From: Serilophus lunatus
Lineage: Eukaryota; Chordata; Aves; Passeriformes; Eurylaimidae
Assembly (NCBI GenBank): GCA_013399895.1
Contig: VXBA01003078.1
Location: 23,289-87,288, forward strand
Reading direction: 5' to 3'
DNA length: 64,000 nt
This document shows, piece after piece, positions 48,481 to 61,500 of this stretch (within the stretch, counting starts at the first letter, position 1; each line of letters opens with the position of its first letter). The position numbers were made by a program, and so were the translations under genes. The notes beneath the pieces were generated by a model. It saw nothing but the letters and a program-made list of their open reading frames with translations, was not told the origin of the DNA and searched no databases.

Positions 48481-50169
48481 ATTGAGTTGTTTTATTCTGT
48501 AGTGTTCTTGCAGTTCAATCTTTTTTAAAATTTGTATTGGTTATGTTAAAGTACCAACTCACTTAATAAGAGAGTAAGACACAATGCAAAAAATGCTGAG
48601 GAAGAAATTACAAAATGTTCTTTAATTACTAACACATATTACTAGTGAAAAATAGCCTTTTTTAGTAAAGTTTGGCTCAGTAAGCCTGAAGGATGGAAAA
48701 CTGTAACCATACAACACACAAATGACACTGCTGGAAATTTAGAAAGAGGAATTTGTTTTATTTTGCCTGGAAACTGGTTAAAAGCTCCAGGTCTATATAT
48801 AAGCATGGAACTTACCAGAGATGCATCTATAGATTAAAGATGAGAAGCCTAAGTTAATTAATATAGTTTAGTAATGCAGTTGCATTTCTCTGTTTTTTTA
48901 TTTCATATTTCAGACAAACTAAAACAAATAAGTCTTCATACTACATCTTGTCAGAAACACTTTAACAGTAAATTATGGTCTGTTAAAGTGTTTACTCCAC
49001 TGATACATTCTTTTTTAACAAAAAAGAAGGAGAGTTCTGACACTTTCAAAATACTCTATTTTCACATTTTCCTAGTAAAACATCTCAGTTTTCTTTTTTT
49101 CACTCTTTAATAGATCCAAAACACTTTAAAATATTTCTGCGAAGACATCTTTATAATTTAGATTTTGTACAAAAAAAGTCCCAAACATTAGATTTCATTC
49201 AAAATGATAATGACTCACAGCCCCAAAGTCTTTTTGAACTGTAATTTTTTGTTCTCAGTGTTATCCTTATACAATATGACAGATGAACATAATATTTAAT
49301 ATATACCAAAGTGGTTGTGTCACAAGATGTCATATTAAAGCCTCAAGCCTGCTCTGCTTGGAGCTATTAGAATCAGACTGTGTTCTAGTATAGTCATGAC
49401 AAAGTTATAGTAAAATAAAGAGATATATCAATTTATTTTTTTCTAAAGTTATGAGATTTTGATGTGAGACTACTGTACTTCCAGTTATGTTTTATTTGTA
49501 AGGGATAAGCCTCAGATGGGTTTTCTCTGTTGGGAGTCTCTGCTTGAGTATACTTGAGTGCTACTAAGCAGATGTTCACAATTTAGTATATATGTATACT
49601 CTGCTAAACATGCCCAGGTGTTCTTTTGTAATGACAAAAGTCACAGTCTATGACAAGTCATGGGCTTTCCCTCTTGCTGACAGGAGAGGCAACTCAATAC
49701 TTCATTAATTTAATGCCTAACAAGATTTTAAGGAATTCTCACATTTTCCTATCCAAGTATACTCAGTTCCTATTAGCCAAGTCATTGGTAATTGGCATTA
49801 CTTAGTTTTAAAGAGCTATTCATTTTCCGCAGCCAGATTGTATGATTGGTTTCAAAATTTGCTTTGTATCTCTCTTTTCAGGCTCCCCTTTTCTTGAGAC
49901 CACTATTGTATGCACATTTCAACTCTCATGTTTCTAATGACCACCTAGTGACAAGGAAACTTAAACTTTCTGGTGAAACTGGAGTGCTTTTAAGCACTTC
50001 GTATTTTGGTTTAAACTGTCCTCATTCTGTTTCCAGATTAACCTCCTCTCTTACAAGGTTCTTGCTGAAGTGTGGGTGATACACACTTCTATTTCTCAAG
50101 TTTGTACCCATAAATGCACTGATATCTCTTTTTGTCTAATGCTGTTCATTTTACCATAACATCCATAAT
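48481..50169. other. AT-rich spacer
   Basis: Nothing recognised. Confidence 0.45.
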
Positions 50170-50625
50170 GATTTTCAGATAAAAATTCTGACTCATTTAG
50201 TTCTAAACCATGTCTTGGGCAGGGACATCTTCCACTAAAACAGGTTTTTCAAAATGCCATCCATTCTGGACTGCAGTCCTTTCAGGGATGGGACATCGCA
50301 ACTTTGCTGGACAAACTGTACCACCTGTCTCACCACCCTCACAGTAAAGAATTTCTTCATTGTATCTAATCTAAACTTACCATCTTTCAATTTAAAGCCT
50401 ATCTCTACATGCCCCTGTAAAAGGTCCCTCTCCAGCTCTCTAGTCAGTGCTGTTTAGTTACTGGGAGACTGCTCTAAGGTCTTCCTGACCCTTCTCTTCT
50501 CCAGTCTGGACAACCTCAACTCTCCCAACCTGTCTTCATAGGAAAGGTGCTCCAGCCCTTTGATCATCTTTGCGGCCTTCCTCCGGGTTTGTTTCCACAG
50601 GTACATGTCCTTCCTATGATGGGAA
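50170..50625 (-). mobile_element. CR1 LINE 3' portion
   Basis: The plus strand reads as the reverse complement of a CR1 3' UTR and ORF2 end, in order: 'gtcttgggcagggacat', 'ccatccattctggac', 'tcagggatgggacatc', 'ctcaccaccctcacagtaaa', 'tctaatctaaacttacc', 'tacatgcccctgtaaaaggt', 'cttctcttctccagtctgga', 'tcttcataggaaaggtgctc' and 'tgatcatctttgcggccttc'. The terminal 8-bp repeats at the left are eroded. The 50254-50457 and 50547-50738 plus-strand frames are antisense to it. It is 5'-truncated near 50625. Confidence 0.9.
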
Positions 50626-50743
50626 ATATTTCTTCTCTCTCTTCCATGTCAGGTATGTTGGAGCTAATCTTAATTGGTTGCATCATGATCATCACTGTCT
50701 TAATTTCTAGAATTAAGGAAACAAAAGGAATAAAATGAAGGGG

Positions 50744-50758
50744 AAAAAAAAAAAAAAA
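50744..50758. repeat. Poly(A) run
   Basis: Fifteen As after GGGG. No retroposed sequence is recognisable upstream. Confidence 0.85.
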
Positions 50759-53144
50759 GGCATTACAGACTTTATCTCAAATCAGCCTGTCAAGAATATC
50801 CAGATAAAAAGGAAATAGAGGATAATTTTAATTTCTGAAACCAGTTTGTTTGTGACAGTCTACTGCTTAAAGGGAAGGCTCAACATGAATACAAATAGAA
50901 GACTCAGACAACAAAGCCTCCAAAACTGTGGTGGAGGTTCTAGAAGACAATATTTCCTTTTCCACTGAAGTAGCCTTTAGAATGTCCATAGTGTCCCCAT
51001 TCCTCCTCAAGAAGGCAGTTAATTGCCTTCAGAATTAGGCTGAATGTGAGAGGTTAGTTTATATGAGTTTACAGGCTCCCAGTTCTAAGAAGTTTCACCT
51101 CTGCTTCAATTTATTCTTGTGGCCTAAAAACATTTTTTTATATCTTTAGAAAACTTAGGAAAACATGAGGTTTCACAAATAATGTCTTAGATTTAAATTT
51201 ACCACATAAGCAGTACTCTATCATGTTTATCAATAGAATGTATTGTTTGGAATAATAAACAAATTTAACTAATTATCCTTATTTAAAACCTTATCCTAAA
51301 TCAGACATTTAGGCTCCAAATCAAGTTAAAATTTCAGACATTAAAAATAATAATACTGCAGTTTAGATTCTAGAATTATAATTCAATGAATATGTATTTT
51401 AAGCAGGTGAACTCAGAATGTCATAATCTTCTTCTTCTAATCAGATTTTGCCAGCAGTGCAGTTATTTATAACTTGCTGATGCTTACCTTTTTTTGCTTT
51501 AAAAGAATCTTTTTCTTTTCATTTTCAGAAGTCTTTGAGCATAGATTGAGTGAAAAGTGAGAAAATGTGACCAGACTTTAATGACTTAAATAATCAGTTG
51601 GACAGAGAACATACACGTATATTAGGACTCCTATGAGATGTTTTATAAAAAAGAATATTTATTTATGTGCCAGGATCAGATTTCAGAAGTTTGTATTATT
51701 ATATCAATGCTTGCAATAACTTTTGGCACCTTCCTTTGAATGAGGAAAAACTCACACCATATGGTGGGACTACTGAAGAATACCTAAAGGAAAGATCTCT
51801 GCTGCTGAGACTGGTTCTGCTGTAATTGACATAATCGATTGCCCACTCAGAGGCAACAAGTGAGAAAGGAAAAAGTCTATGGACAAAATGTTATCTTTCT
51901 GTCCACAAAAACATTTTTTTTCTCCTAACAGAGATTTCAGTAAAAATGAAATGTGATAAATAAATGCATGAAGATTAACTTTTTTCTCTGCTTTCCCTCT
52001 AGTTCTTTTAACAACTTTGTTGTCACTATTATTTTGTTTAACATTTTGCCATTCTGCAATCTCCCCTATATAAGAAATTAGAAGATTTTAGAAGTCTGTT
52101 CCTGGATTGAACCATTTGCTGCTTCATCTGCTTTCATTGTCAATTATCTCCCTACACACACATACATGCTTACTACCCCCTGTCTAAGCTCGATAATGTT
52201 ATCTATTAGCAGGGAGAGGAACAAGATAGAGAAAACTGAGTAATTACCATCCTTTATTAAACTATGCAATATTAATTAGTTGACTGGATAATTCGGGGAT
52301 CGCGTCTGCTCATATTGGAAAGGTGATTTTCATTTCAGAATGGCATCTGTTTCACAGCTTTAGAGCAACAACAACAAAAATTAATAGTGTCTGGATTATG
52401 CCATCACTGTGCCACAATCTCTGCAGGACCACAGAGGCTAAAATAAATTTTGCAATTAAGTTTGATGTCATACGTAATATTTCTGATACATTTTATGGTC
52501 AGGGAAGATTAATTTGGTTTCTAAAGACTAGTATTTTGTGATAGTGTTGTTTCACTTTTTGTGATGTCCAAGCTTATTTTGGTTGCATTAAGAGAAAAAA
52601 AGATATCTTTGACTGATCCTAGTATCACTTTGGAGTCCTTCAAAACACAGACTACTTTTATTTCTGTCAGAAATAAATTGAAGCATATAGCTTCTTGTTC
52701 TAAGACGATTGAATCCTTGTATGAAAAATATCACCATGGGTTTTGTTTTGGTCTTTTGCTTTGTAGGCCTGGATCTAGAAAGAGACATCATTGTTTCAAA
52801 TGTGGCAAAGACCTGAAAGTAAATCCTTTTGCTTTAGTTTCACCACGTCAATAATTACATGATAAAACACTACACATTTGAAGCAGATGAGAAAGCTGAT
52901 ACAGCATTAAAAATGGATGGATTTTTTCCCTTCTAAAATGCCAGCATGGAAAAATACCAGTAAGGCTCAAAGAGATTCTTAAAATCAGATTCTATTTAGA
53001 TAAAAAAGGAAAACTGAGGTACTTTCAGCAATACTACAATACTTTTTCAGGTAAAGAGACAGAATCTCATCAACTGTTGCTACATCATTTGCTGTTCAGA
53101 AAATCTGTAATGTATACTGTATATTTATACATAGGTATAGAACA

Positions 53145-53185
53145 AATATATATAAATATATATATATTTATATATACACACACAT
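53145..53185. repeat. (TA)n/(CA)n compound microsatellite
   Basis: Degenerate TATATA/TATAAA units ending in ACACACACA. The tyrosine/isoleucine-rich tail of the minus-strand frame here is a consequence of it. Confidence 0.88.
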
Positions 53186-56084
53186 GGGTAGACCATGTGG
53201 TTTATATGTATATTGTAGAATCCTGTAGTGGCAACAAATAGGGAAGAGTCAAGTAACCAGAAGCAGAATGTACATCTTCCTACAGTTGATAAAACAGAAC
53301 ACTTAGTACCTTCCTTCTCAGGCACTGGGCTTTCCAGGAATGGCTCCTGCCCTCCAGACAACAGACCTGCCAAGACTATCCAGGTACCTCATGAAAACAT
53401 ATGTATGTTCTCCTTATTTATTTTGACTCCTTTAAAAACATAGTCTGCGATCTTGCAGCGGCCAGAAATTAGTTACCAGAAGGATCTTATATAAAAAGAA
53501 ATTGCAAGTGACTTCCATTTCAGAATTTGGTTGAATGTCACCAGTAGTATGCACAGTGGACTAAGTACTGAATACAGTTTCCCCCACTAAACAGCTGGAT
53601 GAGGAAATGGCTGTAGCAACTGAGAAAGTAAAATATGTCACTCTCCTTCCTGCACATCCCCTGCCTCTGGAGAGAAATTTTAAATAAAAAATGCTGCTTA
53701 TGAATCATGTTAGTCCAGCTTGAGATCGTTTCTTTCAGACAGTTTCTTTCATAGAACCAAAACCTCTAAGGGAGCCCCCAAGCACTGAAACTTCAAGGCA
53801 GACACAAGGCCTTGTTATTGTTAGAGGCCCCACTGCCCCTCACACAACCCCTATTAAGAAGTTTGAGTGCCGCCTCTGGCTCTTCCTTTTGCATGCTAGT
53901 CAGCTTTCCATTTAGCCAGAAAAAATAACAGGAGTGAGAAATATGCAGAAATTCTGTAAGTTGTTTGCATTCCCCTGAAATATTTCTTTAGCTGAAGGGG
54001 ATCGAATCAATGAAATATAATGAAACCATATGCTCATTATTTCAAAATAGAGCAGCTGCTACAGGGAGTATTGAGAAGATTTATTAATTCTACCAGCACT
54101 GCTCATTAAATCTAGGTATCTCCATACCTGTCTTCCTCAAAAAAGGTTCTAAGTAGCAAAATCACCCCTGTGGAGTTCAAACTGATGTTCATCTTGGCAT
54201 TCTTCCCTTTATTCTTCCAGGGCAGAGAGGACAATATGCTGAGCTGATGCTGCTGGAGAAGCAGAAAAAATCACCTATGTAGAAAAAGCTATTCAGCATG
54301 GGTGAAGTTTGGAAGTTCCATAAGAGGGATATGTGTTGGCAAAGACTGATTCTGCTTGCTACGGACCATATGTGCTTTTAATTGAGTTTGCAAGGTTCCA
54401 GGCAGAATGCCAAATGGACAGTCTACCATCTGATAAGAGTTGAAGCTTTTCCCCTCTTGTTTTCTCACAAACTTTGGTTTCATAGAGATTTTGAGAAGTA
54501 AAAAAAAATAAAATCTGTACTTGTCTGGGACTGATACTGGGATGTGTAAAAGTAATTAAACAAATATATTAGATAAGTTCAAAACATCAGATTAACTTAG
54601 AGGTCATAACTTCAATTGTAATATTCAATCTTGAATAAAAAGTATGAATTAACACAGTCCAGTTGTATTATGTGAGTCACAATTGCTTCCATGGTTTTCT
54701 CTTCTTAGGACAGGGAAATAAATTAAGTGACTCACTTCCAGTTATAAACTACAGGAGCTGGAATAGGCTTAGGAAAAGAAAAATTAAGTAAGACAGTTTG
54801 TAAAACCAAAGCAGGCTGAGGGGCTCTGTTTGAAGAGATGCTGCCAGCTGATTTCAAAATCTTAATATGGCCTGGGAACACTTCATTCCAGGCAATACTG
54901 CATGTCTGCACTTTTGAGCAAAGAGGTCAGGAGCCAGTTAAATAACTAGATGCCTGGTGGTCTTTATTATACAGTTGTTAGTTTGCTTCTTGGCTCTTTC
55001 TGGAAGGGATTCACCTTCTGCCTGGCACTGGCTGCCCCTGAGCCATACTTGCCACAAAGCAGTATGGGACATGCTGTGCACAGTGTGGTCATGAGAGCAC
55101 ATTGGTGTGGATTATCCTTCCGGCATTTCCCATTCTAGTCAGTACAGACTTGCTGAATCTAATGACAAGACCTGGAGAAAACATACTAACCACTCTCATA
55201 AGGACTGCTCAAGAGTCTTCATGACTAAAAGGGAGGGGCACAGTAAATTCCATAAGAGAAAACCATACAATTCTGCGCCAAACTTGACTTGAGAGTATTT
55301 ATTAATCAAAATAAAGGTAGTATAAGGACTTTGTGTAATGATAATCAGATTATCAAGTTTTAAGTGGTGGTTTAAAAAGCTTTTCCAGGAGGTCTCTAGA
55401 GCAGGGCACATCAAAACTCGAGAATTCTCAAATTAAGGATGTGGTCACCACACTAGGCATTTTCCCTTGTACATTCAGTCTTAAAGGAGAGCTCTCTTTT
55501 ATTCTCAAGGTGCAAAATGGCTACTGGATGGCTACACAGTCTGAAGTCTGCTGAACAAATCTCTCTGACAGATAGAACTTCAACCATAATCAAAATTTGC
55601 TGACCATTCTAATAATGAAACAGTAGTAAAGGCAGTTAGGCTCAGTCTATATAGTCTGAAGAAACTAGAGGACAGCAATCCATGAAAATGACATAGAGCT
55701 TAAATTTTACATAATATGTATCTCACATCTAAGGGAACAGAGAAAATGAAGAGTAGATGCACAAAACCAAGAGCCAAAGATAACCACCAAGCTGCACATA
55801 TCCATTAACCTGAATTTAAGCTGTGTCTCCTTGCAAACCTCTACTAATAGTCTAGTTTGATGCTGTCACCCAGCAAGGGAATTGTACAACAGAATTGTAC
55901 AAGAGACTTGTGAAGGTGAGAAGTTGCTCTTTGACTGCTTCCATACCCTACACAGTGGTATGTGACTTGAAAGCATTTTAAAGCAATGGCTCAAAGCATC
56001 CTTACTGTCTCTATTATAACAATATTAAGCACCATTGCAATAAATAGCCTGGCTACTTGCAGCTACAGGCTTGCTCCGAGGAGC

Positions 56085-56115
56085 AAAAAAAAAAAAAAAA
56101 ATTAAAAAAAAAATC
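56085..56115. repeat. Poly(A) run, interrupted
   Basis: A17, TT, A10. No element body upstream that I can recognise. Confidence 0.85.
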
Positions 56116-57995
56116 TAAAATAGTCAAAAAATTTTAATCCTTTTGACTTTTTTTTTTAACCCTCAGTATTTTTTGATAGAGCACAAGAGAGTCATAACAA
56201 AAAAAAGGAACACAACTGTGTTTGTAGGGAACATGAGTAAATTGAATGTGGGTATGGAAAGAAAAATTCAAAGCACTTCTGAGGAGAAAGAGTAGCATGG
56301 GTACATTTCACCAAGCTCTGCTCAATTCATTTGTCTGTGTCAGCTATATGGTGGGGTGGGGTGACACATGCAAATGTGGTCTTGTCATCTTGCTTCTTAA
56401 ATAAAAGAAGTATAGTTGCAACAAATTTGTTAATTTTTCACAGAGATTTCTACCAAGTTTAGTTTCTATAGCACTGTTTGAGATTGCAGCACAGCTTATG
56501 AACCTCTATACAGCCATGGTCAAATGTCTCCATAAGTCATGATCAAATAGATTTCTTCTCTTAAAGATGAAAAATGTATCTTATTTTCTTATGATTTTTA
56601 TGAAAGAAATGTACTGAAGTTCAATTTTGTTCAAGGTGAGTCTTTAACGTAGGCCTTTTAATTGGGACAGTAATTGGGAAACAGTAATGAGTATCCCAAA
56701 TCATAGCTAAGGAAGAACAAAAATAAAAGAAAAAGGTCAACTAATCACATTTTTGTGTCATCTCCTCAAAAAAACCCCAACAACCAACCACAGAAAATTG
56801 ATTGCTTGGGTATCTGGTCTGAGTCAAGTTACTTATAATTTCAACAAAATACAAAAAATTAGGGCCTTCTGCTCCAAGATGATGACACAAAATGTTTCAT
56901 GTGGCTGGGTTACTTATAGATGAGCCCAAAAGCCTAGTCTGGCATGAATCTTCTTAATAATAGTCACGATCATTTTATGTATAGAGATGTACTTCCTTTA
57001 TTTACTTCTTTTATTTTCTTCTTCCACTGAAGCTACTTATCTCCAGTGAATAGCTTTAGGAGTGACAAATATAAACCTAGGTGATTGGACAAAAATCCAT
57101 TAGTAAAAACTGTAGAATAAAAGGTGTACATGAAGAGTATATTTTCACCAAAATCAGATTTCTTCAAAAGACCATTCCTGGTTAGAATATAATGACATGA
57201 TCCTATCTCTTCAAAGTCATCCTTTTTTTAATATGAGTTCTTTTCAAATAAGAAATATATTTGAGGGACATAGGATGCTTCACAAATGAAGCAGTATCAA
57301 GCACTTTGCTCAAACAATAGACACAGACAGTGTGCACAGATGGATCTCAGACTGGCACTTCTGTTTTTGCACACCATGATATCCCATCCCTGAGAGCAAC
57401 GGTTTCTCTGAAATAAACTTATAACTGATTCTTGATTGCATAAACAAAAGTGAATATATTTTTTGAGTATGATTCACTTCTGCTTCATCTGCCTCTTGGC
57501 AGGAATAATTTTCAGGCTGCTGTTAGTAATGTTTGAATAGATTAGACCAAGTGCTTTAAAAATAAAGTGTCAAACCTTTTCCAGGAAAGAGGAAGATGGA
57601 AATATTTTGATAGGGTACAGAACAAAATTGGGAGAAGGTCAATAAGCAACTTTACATTAAGCCCACATGCTTATGGTTATTTCAGTCCCACGTGAGAGTT
57701 TTACTAGAGACATGCACACATCACCTAGGTGAGGTATGCATATACTATGAGGGTAGTTAGGGCAATATGGGCACATAATTGTTCTGGAGCCCATACCATG
57801 ATTCCTGAACATTGCTTTGAGACTCTTCCCATTGCTGCCATTGCTGCTCTTTCTTCAATGTAATGCTGGAATGCAGGATTGGAGGCTGAAAGGGGCTTAC
57901 AGATGTAATGATACAATCTGGTAAAAGAGTCTCTGACAACTCTTATACTGTCCCTGTCTTATTCTTAGGTATTCTGATTTGAAGTAAACAATGAA

Positions 57996-58016
57996 ATTTG
58001 TTTGTTTGTTTGTTTA
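57996..58016. repeat. (TTTG)n short microsatellite
   Basis: Four to five uninterrupted TTTG units. Confidence 0.9.
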
Positions 58017-58485
58017 CTTATTCCGCATAAATTTTACTCAGCAAACATCAAAGAATTGTGCCATCACCCTTCCAGCATTTGGCTGTATCTAGAACAATAA
58101 TAACCAAAGAAATCAAAGGAAAAACAACATAGAATACCTAGAAAGTGAACAGAACCTTTATCTTTTAAGACTTAGGTAGGGTAATTTCTAATTGAGATAT
58201 GGTTGAACATTTGTTTAAGGAGTACTAATTTTTTGTTTAACTTTAATATTATTTTTTAACTAAATATGAAAGATATTTTCATCACCATAGACCAATACTT
58301 TTTTGATATAAAATCTATAGAGAATATAGAAGATGCAAACTAGAATGTGTTCTGAACAAATTCTTTCATGATACATGCAAAACAACTACTTTAATAACTC
58401 GAAGTGATTTGGACATGGAATTCATTAAATACTCATGTCAGTCTCACAGAGCATTGTGCCAGGGAATGGATCAATACAGAAGATA

Positions 58486-58545
58486 ATTAAGAAATCTCAA
58501 ATTATTATCAAATTATTTAAGAAATCGCAAGTTATTATCAAATTA
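58486..58545. repeat. 30-bp tandem duplication
   Basis: Two adjacent 30-base units starting ATTAAGAAATC and TTTAAGAAATC, each ending TTATTATCAAATTA. They differ at only a few positions. Confidence 0.9.
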
Positions 58546-61500
58546 TTTATTGCTTTTAAATTTTATCTGCTGATTAACTTTGGAGAATTGATTGAGTTTG
58601 ATGTTATTTAATTCATAATGGTGTGAAAATTAGAAAAATACGTGGTGTATAAGTGAAAGAGAATACATTTATTTTTTCTTCACTTCTGCTATTTCACTGC
58701 TGTTTCTCTATTGCAATGAAAATGTTAGACTGTTTAAAAAAAACTTTTCAATGTTTTTGTGGCCTATTCATAGCTTAGCAACAACATTTGTTTAGGAGTC
58801 TAAAAATATTTTTTAAATGCATACTTTGAATTTTGTACTAAAAGTTGAAGAGCAAAAGAACATATAGTCAGGTGCTTTATGAGTCTTCAGGCTGCTAACT
58901 CTTAAAATTGCAGATAGAATCAAGTCATGCACAGAAGAAACTTACTAAACAGTTAAAATTTGCAAGCAATATGTGCTTGTAATATGCCTTAACATACAAC
59001 AGAACGGTAAAAGAGAATTCGTAAACCAGACTAACTTTAAATTATTTATAAATTATAAATAGATTTATTTATAACCTTGATTTAAACAGAATTTAAAAAT
59101 CAACTAGTTGTCCTACCATCACTGCACAAGCTGTAGGATTCTCTGGCGTTTTATTGTCATTTTTATTCTCATTATTACTTCTGCCAATGGAATTTCTACT
59201 GTGAAAAATTGTCAATTTTAAGATAAAATCATCCATATGATTGACTGTACAATTTTGACTCCTTGTCACTAAGGACTAGTCATCACTAAAAGGTATTGTG
59301 ACCTTTCATCTATCTGCAGTAAGTACATTGTTTATGTGCTGTGGTTTGTTGTTGAAGAAGGCAACGTTTAATAGCAACTGTAATTTAAACTGTGTAATTA
59401 AAACTAATTTTCATCCTAAAGTGGTGATAGTCTTTGGTTTCTTTCTGAGCCTATTTAGGGCAAGAAAGAAAATGTAGAGGGCTGAATTTTGCTAGTGAAT
59501 ATTTACACAGCTAGGAAAATGGTCTGTATTGCAGAGAACCAGAAGCTATGAAACAACTATAGTGGTGCTCTGTAGTAACAAATGCCACTGTGTTAGAACA
59601 GCTGCAGACATTTTGAAACAGTAAAACTTCCTATAAAACTGGGCATTTTGGTCTTCAGTTCCACATTTCATTTCAGCTCATATGCATTTCCTCTTAGACC
59701 AGCTATTTCTTTTTGCTAAACTGACATGAAGAAGCAGAGCCACACAAGCAGACACATTCAACCCCTTAATCTCATTCCTTTCCTTAATTATTTTTCCCTT
59801 TTTTCATGATCTGTTCTTCTTTCCAAGTCTTTGCATCATCATCACTCACATCAGCTAGCTTCTTCCTTGGCAGAACTCCTGGAACATATCCTTTGGATGT
59901 CAGCATCTCCCAGCAGCTTTGTGAAAAAATGAATTGGCTGGGTTTTTTTCACTTTTTTATTTAATTTCACTCCAGTATGCAATAGAGCAAAAAGACAAAT
60001 AGCCAGTCATATGCAGTCTTCAGATATGGAATTTTAATCACCATCTGAGCACCAATAACAACCATATAAAGGCAAAAAAATAGGGTGTATTTTAGTAGGA
60101 AAAGATTCAACTAGCACTTTGCAAACAGGCCACGACACAAAGGAAGGCTATGTCATATCACAGCAGAGGACTTACTAGGGATTCCCTTTTATCTATTTTT
60201 AAAATTAATATTAGAGCTTATGTAAAAGAACAACATATAGTCATCATCCTCTTATAGAAGGGAATCATGGGACATGAAGTCATACTAAAAGAAATTAAAA
60301 GATACAATAGTAGACTTTCCCAATATATTCATTTTAAAGTATCATGTAATACACATAACTCTGAATTATTGCACTTAATTCATTGAATTGACGAATTTTC
60401 TTGCATGGATTAAGAAACATTCAGTCAAGCATTGCATGAATTGAAGAATCAGGCATTTGTATACTATAGGAGGGTCCTATCAATCTCGTACTGAAAGACC
60501 AAGTAAAACTTAGCCTGAAAAAATAACTAACTTGAGAGAAAAAATCAAGTGTATTTCCATCTCCAAATTCTTCAAACTCAAAAATGGCCTAGACTAGGTA
60601 CAACAACCTGAACAGCCAAATTCTTATTAGCTCAATGAAAGCACACATGTCATGACCATCTTTTCATGTCTATATTCACATGGATTCTACTCCACGGGAA
60701 AAGAATCACAGTGCCTATACAGTATGTAGAACAGACAATGGGCAAAAGCAAAGGCTGTGTTGAATGTATCTGATCAATGAAAGTTGGTGACAACACTTAC
60801 ATAGATAGCTGTGTCTCATATGTTGCCCTGTCCTGGTCTTCAGATCACTCCAATCACAGTGTCCTTTGGCAGGCACAGAAACTATCTTTCAGGCCATCTA
60901 CTTAGAACTCATTCTCAAAGCAGACATTGAGGAAGAAAGGGGAGAGTGAGGAACAGTTGTGAAGGTCATGTTTAGACCTGTAGCAAAGCCTTGATTTAGG
61001 TATGTTCCTGTATCTGAGAGTAGAGATACTGCTAGATCTAAAACTAAGGTAAAGGATGACAAAGAAGTGGATACATTAAAATTTTATGGAAAGGGAAAAA
61101 AATATTCTGGTCAGCTGAGTATCATGATTTTTGATAAGATAGACAGATAAGTTAGAAACAGAGGGAAAAGAGACTAACCTTTGATGCATTTGTTTCTCTA
61201 TCTGCTACACTTGAAATAACTACACAAGCATCAGAGATACTCGCAATTGCAAAAGTTACCTGAGAGTTGGAGCTGTTGATGGAAAGCCAAAGAACGTAAT
61301 AATGAAAAACCAAAACAATTGAAGAGGAGAACAAAACTGGTAACTTAACACAATCCTTTCTTCTGTCCTTTTCAGGAAGAAAATTGTCAGCATAAATCAC
61401 ACTCGGGCTTTCCTATTTATTTCCTTGGGTTTATATCATTCAAATGTAATATGAAAAACAAAAAGGAAGGACAGTAAATTAAAACATGAGAACATATTCT

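Larger units (their letters stand above)
50626..58485. other. Long AT-rich stretch without recognised repeats or genes
   Basis: Nearly 8 kb with simple repeats only (listed separately). Frames of 60-97 codons, including 52561-52854, 53125-53373 and 54950-55138, show no domain I can name. The C-terminal CFKCGK in the 52561 frame is an isolated cysteine pair and not a complete zinc finger. Confidence 0.45.

Noticed and set aside
52561..52854. 97-codon frame with CFKCGK near its end, possible zinc-finger exon
   Set aside because: Only one CxxC pair, no His or second Cys pair at finger spacing, an overlapping opposite-strand frame and no splice-site support.
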